The position numbers and the translations under genes are program-made. A DNA stretch of 37,767 bases from Cohnella ginsengisoli (GTDB lineage Bacteria; Bacillota; Bacilli; Paenibacillales; Paenibacillaceae), in assembly GCF_029525555.1 (NCBI RefSeq), contig NZ_JAPDHZ010000002.1, forward strand, positions 1-37,767, read 5' to 3'. Shown here in pieces: positions 9,053 to 18,027 of this stretch; the stretch's first letter is position 1; each line of letters opens with the position of its first letter. The notes beneath the pieces are model-generated. The model did not search any database. It was not told where the DNA came from and was given only the letters and a program-made list of their open reading frames with translations.

Positions 9053-10658
9053 ATGATGAAGATGCATTACAGCATGGCCCATGAACCGCTGCTGGAATTA
9101 TCCACGCGGGATGCGTTGGTTGCCAATATGAAGAAGGCCGGGATCGAGAAAATTTGGATTGCCGGTTTTCTCTCCGGAGACATGATCGACCTTGAAGAAC
9201 TTAAGCAAGCGAAGGCATTTGCGGAGCAAAACGGACTTGAAGTAGGGGCGTTGACGATCCCAGTCGGGCACCCGGGCAATTCTCTTAATCCGGACGACCC
9301 CGATTCAAAGCTGACAATCCCCGCGCATTGGCACTATCGGATCGATAAAAGAGGGGAAACCGCCTATTTCTGCGGAGCGATCGATACTTTTCTAATCGAG
9401 GACAACGGGAAAGCGGCGAAGCTGCTCTGCGATGCAGGCTTTAAAGAAGTGTTTCTCGATGACGATCTCCGCATCGGCAACTTAAATGACAGCATCGAGG
9501 GCTGCTATTGCGATGCATGCGTGACGGAATTCAACGCGATTTACCGCCGTCAGGAGACAAGGGAAACCTTGAGGGCGCGATTGGCCGACAAACTGGATCT
9601 GGCCTTAATGAAGGATTGGGTTGCCTTTCAATGCGACAAAGTTACGGCTGTCATGAAGGCCACGGAAATGGAGGGCGTGCAGCCCGGGATCATGGTCATG
9701 CATTTTGGCGACGAACGGCACGGAATCGATATTCCCGCGATTCGGGAACAAATACCGAACACGCTGTTCCGGGTCGGGGAACATCAATTCAATGATCGAA
9801 AATTCGCCAATCCGTACGCGAAAGGCGAAGAAATGCTCGGCATCGCGTACCACCTGAACTTTATCGACAAGCCATTCGCTTATAGCGAAACGACGATTTT
9901 TCCTCCCCGGTCCTTAAAGGCGCATAACTTGGTCTATAAAGCGAAGCTGGCGATTGCAGCAGGGCTTGAAAATATCCTCTTCATGAGCGGCACATGGGCG
10001 ATGGATGACAGCTATTGGAAAGCGATTGCAAATGCGCTTCCGGTATTGCGAGCGTTTGACAAAGCGTGCGCAGACGGGGAAAGAACCTATCCGGTTCATC
10101 TCGCTTACGGGACACATGGCGCTTACGCAGAGCCCATTATCCCGACCAGTTTGCCAGTGTTGGCGGGATTGCCGGTCAAACCCTTGCGTGCGGATCAGTG
10201 CGATGGTGACGGGGAGTTGCTCTTGTTTTTCGGCGATTATGAATTAACCCCGCAATGGCAAGCGAAGCTGCCACTCTATAATCAAGTGATTTTTGACCAA
10301 AAGGCCGCGTTAAAAAATAAAGCGATTATCGAAGCGTTAATGGCTACGGCTTCCAATCTTGTTTGCTGGGATCAAGTAGCGACTTCAAAGCCTGACATAG
10401 CGGAAGTATCGCTGCTTCAAGCGCGGATCGGTCAAGAGGCGAGTGACTTCCCGCGCGTCGCTGAGGGGGAGCCATATCGGGTTGGTATGGCTGAAGAATT
10501 GCGAGAAGGTCATTTTATATAACCTGTTGGAAACCGAAAATCAGGGCATAGTCGAAATATCGGGCAGCAAGCATCCCGTTCGCTTGAAGCCGCTGTCCTT
10601 TGCGGTTCTGAGCCGATCAGGCTTCCTGGCAGAATACGTTACGGAAATGAAGCTTTAA
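9053..10658 (+). CDS. Unassigned TIM-barrel glycosidase-like protein (one frameshift)
   Basis: About 534 residues after joining two frames. ATG 9053 or 9056 follows AGGGGAAA (9038-9045). Short strand-plus-acid blocks typical of a (beta/alpha)8 barrel can be followed: EKIWIAGF, FKEVFLDDDLRIGN, a Cys cluster CYCDAC, GIMVMHFGDER, LFRVGEHQF, FAYSETTIF and NILFMSGTW. Acidic residues at strand ends (DDD, GEH, SET) are candidate catalytic residues. The cysteine cluster and layout recall GH42-like and related uncharacterised bacterial glycosidases, but I cannot assign a family. The frame ends at 10522, and shifting one base near 10500-10510 continues into VILYNLLETENQG and KPLSFAVL, which look like the usual C-terminal beta-sandwich. 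No signal peptide, so probably cytoplasmic. Confidence 0.6.
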
Positions 10659-10693
10659 TTTCTGACCGCAGAACGTCTATAGACAGAAAGATT

Positions 10694-10719
10694 AAGCGCC
10701 TTCCGCGTGGAGGCGTTTT
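10694..10719 (+). terminator. Rho-independent terminator-like hairpin
   Basis: A stem around CGCCTTC (10697-10703) and GGAGGCG (10709-10715) with a five-base loop, extended by A:T pairs at the base and followed by TTTTA. Moderate strength. It ends the preceding transcript. Confidence 0.6.
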
Positions 10720-10882
10720 ATTGTTTTGACTAGTATAATCATGCCGCTAGCTGGATGTCGGAGGGATCATTACGATTCCCGATTACCCCTGCATCATACG
10801 ATTGTCGGGGCTTCATCGCATAAGCGATGGGGGAATATATGGTTATATGCATGATAAATTACTGTGCTAGGGGGGTCTCGGC

Positions 10883-12970
10883 ATGTCGCTTCGATTAAGG
10901 CATACAATCGCTAGACTCATGATTCTCCTGCTCGGCATCCTGCTGTCCGCGGCGTGCGCTCAACATGCGGCTGATGCCGATACAAACGAGTCGAAGCCTA
11001 TATTTACCGACGTAGCGGGAGAGTATTATCACTTTCTGGCGCTGGACACCGACGGCAATGTATGGGGATGGGGCACGAACATCGGGAATCAGCTCGGCGA
11101 AGCGGATCAGAGCTATCTGGTCGTGCCCGCGAAGATAAAGGGGATCGACGACGTGAAGCTCATCTCCGCCGGGTACGGACATTCGACCGCCGTCAAAAAG
11201 GACGGCACGGTCTGGAAATGGGGCTCGAACGCTGCCGGCGCGCTGGGCGTAGATCCGGACAAGCTCGATTTTACGGCTAAACCGATGCAGGTGCAAGGTA
11301 TTGACCATGTTAAGGCCATTGCGGACAGCGCGTACTATACGTTGGCCTTAAAAGAGGACGGCACTGTCTGGGGATGGGGGGCAAACGATAAGGGACAATT
11401 GGGCATCGGGCGCTTCAGCGCGCAGGAATCGCAACCGGTGCAGATCCAATCTCTGCCTCGGGTCACGGCCATTTACGCGGCGTTTAACGAAGGCTATGCC
11501 GTCACTTCCGACGGCAACGTATGGAGATGGGGAGCCGCGCTCAAATGCGACGGCGTATGCAAGGAGGCGCCTGCGGCCGAGCCCGTGAGATTCGAGGGTT
11601 TGAGCCGCGTGCAATCGCTGTCGGACGAAATCGCGATCCTGCAGGACGGCACGGTCGCCAAGTGGGGTATCAACTACGAAGGCAGCTTGGGAACGGGGTC
11701 TACGGAATACGCCTACCTTCCCGAGCCGGAGCGGCTTCCTAGCCTAAAGAACATCGTCAAGGTGTCCAAGACGCATGCACTCACGACGGATGGCCAAGTC
11801 TGGGCTTGGGGCAGGAACGACTATGGACAGATCGGCGACGGCACGAAAAAGGTTACGCCAAAGCCGATTCTGTTGAACGGCATCGATCAGGTCATCGACA
11901 TTACGAGCGGTGAAGAGGTTATCGTTGCGCTTAAGAAGGACGGCACGCTCTACGAGTGGGGCAGCAACCGGAACGGGGAGATCTCGAATGCGGCCGCCGA
12001 CATTCTGCCTCCTACGCCGGTGCCCTTCACGGTTCCGACTGTCAACTACGCGCTTCCTATTCCGAGAGATCCGGGTACCTGGACATTTTTGGACGAAAAG
12101 GGGAACATCATTAAGGACAACCAGCTTTATCTGCGCGTCAAGCCGTTCTCGGAGGGTAAGGCTGCGGTACAGCGAGCATCCAACAATCTGTGGACTTTCA
12201 TTAAGACAGACGGCAAGCCGGCGTTTTCGGACAATTTTCTGATCGTGAAGGACTTCCACCAGGACAGGGCCGGCGTCAAGCGCCAGGATGGCTGGCATTT
12301 TATCCGAACGGACGGCAAGCCGTTGAATCAGGACCGCTACGCCAATGTCGATTCATTCGCCAATGGCCTTGCTCCTGTCTTGGCGAACGGCAAGTGGGGT
12401 TATCTCGGGCTGGACGGAAAAATGAAGATCAAGCCGCAATTCGCAGCCGCTCAGCGATTCGAGAACGGATTGGCCGCCGTGCAGACGAACGGCAAATGGG
12501 GCTTTATCGATTCGACAGGCAGATTCATTGTCAAAACCCAATATGCCGCTGCCGGCGCCTTCGCTGCGATGCAGATGGCACCCGTCAAGCAGAACGGCAA
12601 GTGGGGCTACATCGACAAGTCGGGCGCGTGGAAGATCAAGCCTCGGTACGAGGATGCGAAAAGCTTTTCGAGCGCCGGATTGGCGCCCGTCAAATTGAAT
12701 GGCAAATGGGGCTATGCCGCCCAGTCCGGCAAGCTGGTCATAGCGGCGCAGTACGAGGACGCTTCTCCTTTTCAGGAAGGCTTGGCAAGCGTCAAGAAAA
12801 ACGGTCTATGGGCGGTCATCCAGCGGACGGGCAAAGTGCTGACGCCGTTCCAATTCACGGAGATCCATCCGTATCAAAATCATGTCGCATGGGCCGTGAC
12901 GAAGACGGATAACGGTTATCTCGACACAACGGGCAAATGGTACTTCAAGATGAAGATTCAGAAATGGTGA
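10883..12970 (+). CDS. Lipoprotein with RCC1-type propeller and WG repeats
   Basis: 695 residues. The N-terminus is a lipoprotein signal (LLLGILLSAAC, lipobox Cys near residue 25), so the mature protein should be anchored to the outer face of the membrane. Residues about 40-390 contain seven RCC1/ATS1-type repeats marked by VWGWGTN, VWKWGSN, VWGWGAND, VWRWGA, VAKWGIN, VWAWGRND and LYEWGSN, enough for a closed seven-bladed propeller. From about 395 to the end run WG repeats (KWGYLGLDGK, KWGFIDSTGR, KWGYIDKSGA, KWGYAAQSGK). Both folds are scaffolds, no catalytic residues are apparent, and the function is unknown. The start ATG 10883 follows a GGGGGG run rather than a canonical Shine-Dalgarno site. 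It appears monocistronic. Confidence 0.85.
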   Translation: MSLRLRHTIARLMILLLGILLSAACAQHAADADTNESKPIFTDVAGEYYHFLALDTDGNVWGWGTNIGNQLGEADQSYLVVPAKIKGIDDVKLISAGYGHSTAVKKDGTVWKWGSNAAGALGVDPDKLDFTAKPMQVQGIDHVKAIADSAYYTLALKEDGTVWGWGANDKGQLGIGRFSAQESQPVQIQSLPRVTAIYAAFNEGYAVTSDGNVWRWGAALKCDGVCKEAPAAEPVRFEGLSRVQSLSDEIAILQDGTVAKWGINYEGSLGTGSTEYAYLPEPERLPSLKNIVKVSKTHALTTDGQVWAWGRNDYGQIGDGTKKVTPKPILLNGIDQVIDITSGEEVIVALKKDGTLYEWGSNRNGEISNAAADILPPTPVPFTVPTVNYALPIPRDPGTWTFLDEKGNIIKDNQLYLRVKPFSEGKAAVQRASNNLWTFIKTDGKPAFSDNFLIVKDFHQDRAGVKRQDGWHFIRTDGKPLNQDRYANVDSFANGLAPVLANGKWGYLGLDGKMKIKPQFAAAQRFENGLAAVQTNGKWGFIDSTGRFIVKTQYAAAGAFAAMQMAPVKQNGKWGYIDKSGAWKIKPRYEDAKSFSSAGLAPVKLNGKWGYAAQSGKLVIAAQYEDASPFQEGLASVKKNGLWAVIQRTGKVLTPFQFTEIHPYQNHVAWAVTKTDNGYLDTTGKWYFKMKIQKW

Positions 12971-13292
12971 CCGAAAGGGATCTCGATGGAGGCGAGAAAT
13001 TTATTGCCCTTACCACCAGTGCAGAAAGATTAAATCGGCCTCTGATCAGTTGGGTGGGGGGAGAGTAATGAAGATTAAAAAGACATAATTTAGGCTATAC
13101 AAAAGTCAGTCATCTGGATGCAGACGACTAGACCTTATATCGTATTTGATCCGCGTTTAACGCGGATTTTTTTGTTGTAGCGATACAAGAAATTCCCGAT
13201 TTATGGATGAATTTATGCCGCGTCGCACCATCGCAAAAGCATGTCATGTTTTGCCGGTTTGGAAGGTTGGGTAATCAGGTTCGACGCATAAG
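12971..13292 (+). other. Intergenic region between lipoprotein and DUF1206 genes
   Basis: It holds an imperfect inverted repeat at about 13107-13128 (AGTCATCTG and CAGACGACT, one mismatch) and the terminator at 13149-13173. I see no coding sequence. Confidence 0.4.
13149..13173 (+). terminator. Rho-independent terminator
   Basis: ATCCGCG (13149-13155) and CGCGGAT (13161-13167) form a perfect 7 bp stem with a TTTAA loop followed by seven T. Confidence 0.85.
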
Positions 13293-13306
13293 CAGAGGGG
13301 AGGGAA

Positions 13307-13328
13307 GGCGAAGGCTACAATCTTCGCC
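13307..13328 (+). promoter_or_regulatory. Hairpin between Shine-Dalgarno and start codon
   Basis: GGCGAAG (13307-13313) and CTTCGCC (13322-13328) can pair. The only good Shine-Dalgarno sequence, GAGGGGAGGG (13295-13304), lies about 30 bases before ATG 13334, too far for initiation unless this hairpin forms and removes about 22 bases from the spacer. Either that happens or a downstream start such as ATG 13397 is used. Confidence 0.4.
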
Positions 13329-13333
13329 GAACG

Positions 13334-14221
13334 ATGAGCGGCCTTAAAACGGAAAAAGACGAGCAGAACCTGCATATAAATGATTCGACTCGAACGATGT
13401 CACGAAAGGCGCTTCACGAAGCGGTGCCTGCGATCGATAAGTTCGCCAGAGCGGGCTACTTGGCAAAAGGGACTGTTTATATCATGATCGGGGCATTGGC
13501 AATGATGACTGCGATTGGGCATCGAAAGGAAACGTCGGATACGAAGGGCGCAATCGAGACGATTGGCGCGCAGCCGTTAGGCGGCATTCTGCTGCTCATT
13601 CTTGCCGTCGGACTGGCTGGATTCTCGGCGTGGCGGTTCGTGCAAGCCTTCGCGGATCCGGACGGCGAGGGAGGGAACGGAAAAGGAATCCTTGTACGCG
13701 CCTCTCGTTTTGGCGGGGGAATCTTCTATGCGGTAATCACCTATCATGCAGCGAAAACGAGCTTCGGGGGCAGGCCTTCTTCGGAAAACAGCGAACAGAC
13801 GTTGACAGCCGTAATTCTGCAGCAGCCGCTTGGTGCTTCGTTTATTGCTGCAGCCGGACTCGGCTTTGCCATATACGGGATTATTGAGATCGTCAAAGCG
13901 ATACGCAACTCCTTCACGGATTCATTTAAATTGAACGAAATAAAACCTGCCATGTACCGATATCTCGTGGCTGCGGCGAAGTTCGGTCTATGTGCCAGAG
14001 GCGTCGTATTCGGCCTCATCGGTTATTTTCTCGTACGCACCGCCGTTTTTTCCGATCCTGAAGAAACGAAAGGCTTGGACGAGGCGCTCGCCGAGCTCGC
14101 GCTGCAGCCGCACGGCCGATGGTTGCTCGGCGCAGCGGCGCTCGGGTTCGTCGCGTACGGGTTCTATATGTTGGGATTGGCCCGTTACCGGAAGACCATC
14201 GGCAAGCAGCGCGAACGATGA
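13334..14221 (+). CDS. DUF1206 domain integral membrane protein
   Basis: 295 residues. After about 35 hydrophilic residues, the sequence carries three internal repeats of the DUF1206 type, each with a two-helix membrane unit. They open with FARAGYLAKGTVYIMIGALA, LGASFIAAAGLGFAIYGI and AKFGLCARGVVFGLIGYFLV, giving about six membrane segments. The G-rich 'ArGvvy.liG' motif repeats as in the family. The function of DUF1206 proteins is not established. The start is uncertain: ATG 13334 needs a hairpin to bring the Shine-Dalgarno site close, and ATG 13397 is an internal alternative that still precedes the first repeat. Bounded by terminators on both sides, so probably monocistronic. Confidence 0.85.
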   Translation: MSGLKTEKDEQNLHINDSTRTMSRKALHEAVPAIDKFARAGYLAKGTVYIMIGALAMMTAIGHRKETSDTKGAIETIGAQPLGGILLLILAVGLAGFSAWRFVQAFADPDGEGGNGKGILVRASRFGGGIFYAVITYHAAKTSFGGRPSSENSEQTLTAVILQQPLGASFIAAAGLGFAIYGIIEIVKAIRNSFTDSFKLNEIKPAMYRYLVAAAKFGLCARGVVFGLIGYFLVRTAVFSDPEETKGLDEALAELALQPHGRWLLGAAALGFVAYGFYMLGLARYRKTIGKQRER

Positions 14222-14285
14222 ATCTGAGATCTCGCGCATGGAGCCAACACAATAATGTAAACATGAAATTTTACAACCGCGAATG

Positions 14286-14334
14286 AAACCGACCGTCCGC
14301 GCTCTTCCTTAAAGAGCTTGAGCGGTCGGTTTTA
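14286..14334 (+). terminator. Rho-independent terminator
   Basis: AAACCGACCG (14286-14295) pairs with CGGTCGGTTT (14323-14332), with an inner CTCTT/AAGAG hairpin, and is followed by TTTT. It ends the DUF1206 transcript. Confidence 0.8.
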
Positions 14335-14365
14335 TTGCACTTATCAGGATATAGCGGACCTTATG

Positions 14366-14397
14366 AATTTCATATCCTTTCCTTCATAATTTCATAT
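14366..14397 (+). promoter_or_regulatory. Direct repeat AATTTCATAT, candidate response-regulator operator
   Basis: AATTTCATAT occurs at 14366-14375 and again at 14388-14397, a 22-base repeat distance (two helical turns), as expected for AraC-type proteins that bind direct repeats. The same 10-mer occurs at 17913-17922 upstream of the sugar-binding protein gene. Assignment to the response regulator encoded between these sites is inference. Confidence 0.5.
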
Positions 14398-14496
14398 TCC
14401 GGCGGATGAACGTTTGAAAAAAAAGAACCGAGATTTGTTGTAAGATGTAGCAAAGAGAGCAAGTTCTATTAGGGATGGTGACGATCTCTGGTTGCG

Positions 14497-16300
14497 TTGT
14501 TTATTTTCCGCTATTTTGGCAGATCCATGTACCGAAAAATGATGCTGACGTCCTTTCTCATTATCGTGCTCACGGTGTCGGCGCTCGTGGCGAATTTTTA
14601 TTCCCGCACGGCGGGGGGATTTAAAGAGGCAGGCCGTCGAGACAAGCGAAAGAGCGATGCAGCAATCCGCGGTCGCGCTTAATTCCTATTTGGAAAATGT
14701 TCGCGGCTTCGCCTGGAGCAACTTCAGGGATTTTGAATTTCAGAAGTTCGTCCAAAGCATGGGCAGCAACCCGGACGCGCTGAGCAAATACACGGGCGAT
14801 TTTACGATTTACGTGAACGACAACCCCATCGTTTGGTCGATTACCGTCGACCAGCTAAACGGATTTTCTCTCAGAGCCGGAAACGCGATTCCGGATATGC
14901 TGCCGGAAGAGAAGGCGCGCATTGCCCGCATCGCCATCGAAGCGAGCGGCAAAGGCGTATGGGTTCCATCGACGATATACGGATTAAATGCAGATCAGAT
15001 GGAGCAGACGCTTACTTTCGCGCAAGCCATTCGAAGTATCTCGCTCACTTCTCCGGGTCCGATCATCGGAGTCATGATGTACAATCTATCTTTCCATTCG
15101 TTAGATCAATGGTTCAGGAAAGTAGAAGGAGACCAGTCTAATCGTACTTATATTGTCAAGGCAACCGACGGTACCATCGTGCATTCCCTCGTTCCGGCGG
15201 AAAGAGGCGAATCCCTGCTCAGTCCCGATGATCTGAAGTCCGTCAAGAAAGCGAAAGGCGGACACTTCTATTCAAGAAGGGATTTCGGCTCGGCTTTGGT
15301 CCTTTACGAGAAATTGGAGCGTTCCGACTGGATGCTCGTGACGATGATGCCGGTTAAGCTGCTCATTAAACCGGTAAACGATTTCACGAAGAGTACCCTC
15401 TTATTCGGATCGTTAAGCTTGCTTTTCTCTATGCTGTTAGCCGGATTGTTCTACTCTCGGACGATTACGCCTCTTAAAGAATTAAGCAAAGGCATGAAGG
15501 CGATCGAAGTCGGAAATTACGAGGTGATCCTCCCGGTTAGAAGCTATGACGAATTAGGGTACATCACGTCGTCGTTCAACCGAATGGCCAAGGAAATCAA
15601 TCGTCTTATTTTGAAGGTATACGAATCTGAAATCATAAAGAAAAACGCGGAAATCAAAAGCTTGCAATCCCAGATCAATCCTCATTTTCTTTATAATACG
15701 CTCGGCATCATCGATAGCTTATCCGCCATCGACGGGGATGCCAGAATATCGTTTATCAGCAGATCGCTTGCCAAAATGTTTCGTTACAACATCAGCGGCG
15801 AAAATATCTCGACGATGGAGGCGGAAATTCAACAAATCCGGTTGTATTTGTCGATCCAGAAGATTCGGTTCGAAGAGAAATTCGATTATTTGATTTACGT
15901 CGAACCGGGGCTGGAGCAAGCGCCGATTCCGAAGATGCTTCTGCAGCCGATCGTGGAGAACAGCATTCTCCATGGCGTAAGCCGAAGCCGTCATTCCGGA
16001 ATCGTCAGAATCGAAGCGACAATGGAAGACGGAGATCGCGTGCAGGTGAAAATTTGGAACAACGGCATGCCGATCGATACGGAAAGACAGGAATGGCTCC
16101 GCACTAGATTAGCCGGGACGACTAAACACGGGGAGTCGGTCGAAAACCGTTCTTCCATCGGCTTGCTAAACGTTCAAGCGAGGATCAGGCTGCTATATGG
16201 CGACGATTGCGGCGTTTCTTTCGAAAGCAGCAGCGCGTACGGAACGACGTTTATATTGACGTTAAGGAAACAGGTGAACAAAGGAGGGAACGAAGGATGA
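14497..16300 (+). CDS. YesM-type sensor histidine kinase (one frameshift)
   Basis: About 600 residues after removing one G from the G6 run at 14613-14618. The start is TTG 14497 or ATG 14527. A membrane segment (TSFLIIVLTVSALVANFY) precedes an extracellular dCache-like sensor of about 260 residues. A second membrane segment (LLFGSLSLLFSMLLAGLFY) leads into HAMP (PLKELSKGMKAIEVGNYE). The His_kinase domain carries the phospho-acceptor His in SQINPHFLYNTL, and the HATPase domain carries VENSILHG. This is the architecture of Bacillota kinases paired with AraC-type response regulators. It overlaps the regulator gene by four bases (ATGA) and precedes a sugar ABC transporter, so it probably senses a rhamnose-containing saccharide at the membrane. 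Confidence 0.88.
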
Positions 16301-17911
16301 GATACATCGTTCTTGACGACGAGCCGATCATACGCCAGGGCGTCATCCATAAAATTCGGCAGACGGGATTGCCGCTCATATTCGCGGGCGAGGCCGACGA
16401 TGGCGTAGCGGGGCTGGAACTGGTTCGATCGGCGAAGCCGGATATCGTCTTGACGGATATCCAGATGCCGGAAATGAACGGCCTGGAGTTCATTCGCATA
16501 GCCAAGACCTTGTATCCGCGGATGGAATATATCATTCTCAGCGGATTCGACGATTTCGAATACGCCAAGCAGGCGATTGGCTACGGCGTAAGCCATTATC
16601 TCTTAAAACCGGTGGAGGACGAAGAACTGTACGAGTCCCTGAACGGCTTGATCGAACGGCTGCAGGCGGAGAACCACCGCGACAACATGTTTTTAAAGCT
16701 GCAGCATCAAGCGGAGACGGGGCAGGAAGCGGCGCGAAGCCAAACGCTCACGAGGCTATTAAACGAAGAGGAAACGAACCTCGCGGATCCTTTGTTGGAC
16801 GAACTATCCGTCGGCTGCGTTTCTTTTTCATCGGTCGTCCTGCAGGTGGAACCTTTAAAATTACCCCATTATTCGTTCGCGGAGGACGAAGAGGAACTGA
16901 TTTGGTTCTCGCTAAAAAAACATCGTAACGGAAGGGTTCAAGTCCGTAGGCATCGCGGGCTTTCTCGTTCATAGTTCGCTGAACCGCTGCGAATTCATAT
17001 ATGTGTTCGGTCTCAAAGCGGGTCAAGATCGATCAATCGTTCTTTCCGCGGCCGACACGGTCGCTTACGGCGTTCGCAAGTATTTGAAAATCAACGCGGT
17101 GGTCGGGATCGGTCCGTTCGCGGATAAGCTTGACCGCATCCAGGAGATTTACCGCGAAGCGAAGCAATCGGCACGGAACGCGGTGCTCCATGGCGGCAAC
17201 CGGGTGTCGCATTGGACCGCGCAGCTCCCCTATAAGGCAAACAGGCAATCCATCATCGGCAGCGAGGACGGCAAACTGCTCGCGGAATGGCTGGATCGTC
17301 TGGATGCGGATCAAATCATTCGATGGACCAAACGGCGCCTGGGCGCGATCGCGCAGGATCCGAATTCCGTTTTCGTGCAAATCGAATGGTTTTGCGTCGA
17401 TCTTTATCTGCTGTTCAATAAATATTTGCTTGCCAATGCCGTAGACGCGGAATGGACGATCGGCGAGTTGGACGACATGCTGCGCTGGCTGCAGCAGATC
17501 ACGCGAATCGGCGAAATCGAAGAACGGATGATCGGATTGGCTTCGAACGTGATCGGCGTTCTTGCCAGAAGCGGAGACCGGTCGGGGAAAGAGGTGATGG
17601 AGGTCGTGCGGGCGTATATCGATCATCACTTCGCCGAGCCTTTATCCCTGCAGTCCATCGGCGAGCGGTTTTCCATTCATCCGAATTACTTCTCCAAACG
17701 GTTCAAAGAAAAATACGGCGAAAGCTTCATCGAATATTTAACCTCGCTGCGAATGAAGATGGCCGCCGAGCTGCTAAGCGACACGGATTTAAAAATCCAT
17801 CAAATCGGGGAAAGAGTCGGCATCGAAGACGCTGCCTACTTCGGAAGCGTCTTTCGCAAGTGTTATGGCGAGACGCCCAAGCAATACCGGGAACGCTTGC
17901 ATTCAACTTAA
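16297..17911 (+). CDS. YesN-type response regulator, AraC-family output (one frameshift)
   Basis: About 538 residues after adding one A to the A7 run at 16914-16920. The receiver domain is residues 1-120, with acidic pocket DDE at 7-9, phospho-acceptor D54 (IVLTDIQMPEMNG) and Lys in LLKPVED. A variable middle region follows. The C-terminal 100 residues are an HTH_18 domain with IGERFSIHPNYFSKRFKEKYG and IGERVGIEDAAYFGSVFRKCYG. Start ATG 16297 overlaps the kinase stop and follows AGGAGGGAACG (16282-16292). Phosphorylated by the adjoining kinase, it should activate the downstream transporter and rhamnosidase genes. The candidate operator is the AATTTCATAT direct repeat. Its DNA-binding half would be missing if the shift were real. 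Confidence 0.88.
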
Positions 17912-17912
17912 A

Positions 17913-17981
17913 AATTTCATATCGAATCGGAATAACACGTTAAGATATTCGCTTAAACCTGCGAATCGGCGGACCTATAAT
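17913..17981 (+). promoter_or_regulatory. Promoter region of the rhamnoside transporter operon
   Basis: AATTTCATAT at 17913-17922 repeats the 10-mer found twice upstream of the kinase gene. A perfect -10 TATAAT lies at 17976-17981 with a poor -35 (TTAAAC, 17953-17958) and a 17-base spacer. A weak -35 with an upstream activator site is what an activated promoter would show. A second full copy of the 10-mer at the 22-base distance is not present. Confidence 0.5.
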
Positions 17982-18027
17982 TTAAACAAGCAAGACGAAA
18001 CGTACACGAGGGGGGAAGCTGGCTAGA

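Noticed and set aside
14613..16920. Phase variation of the kinase and regulator through G6 and A7 tracts
   Set aside because: Similar breaks affect unrelated housekeeping-type genes across the whole window, so sequence error is the simpler reading; a true switch was not supported.
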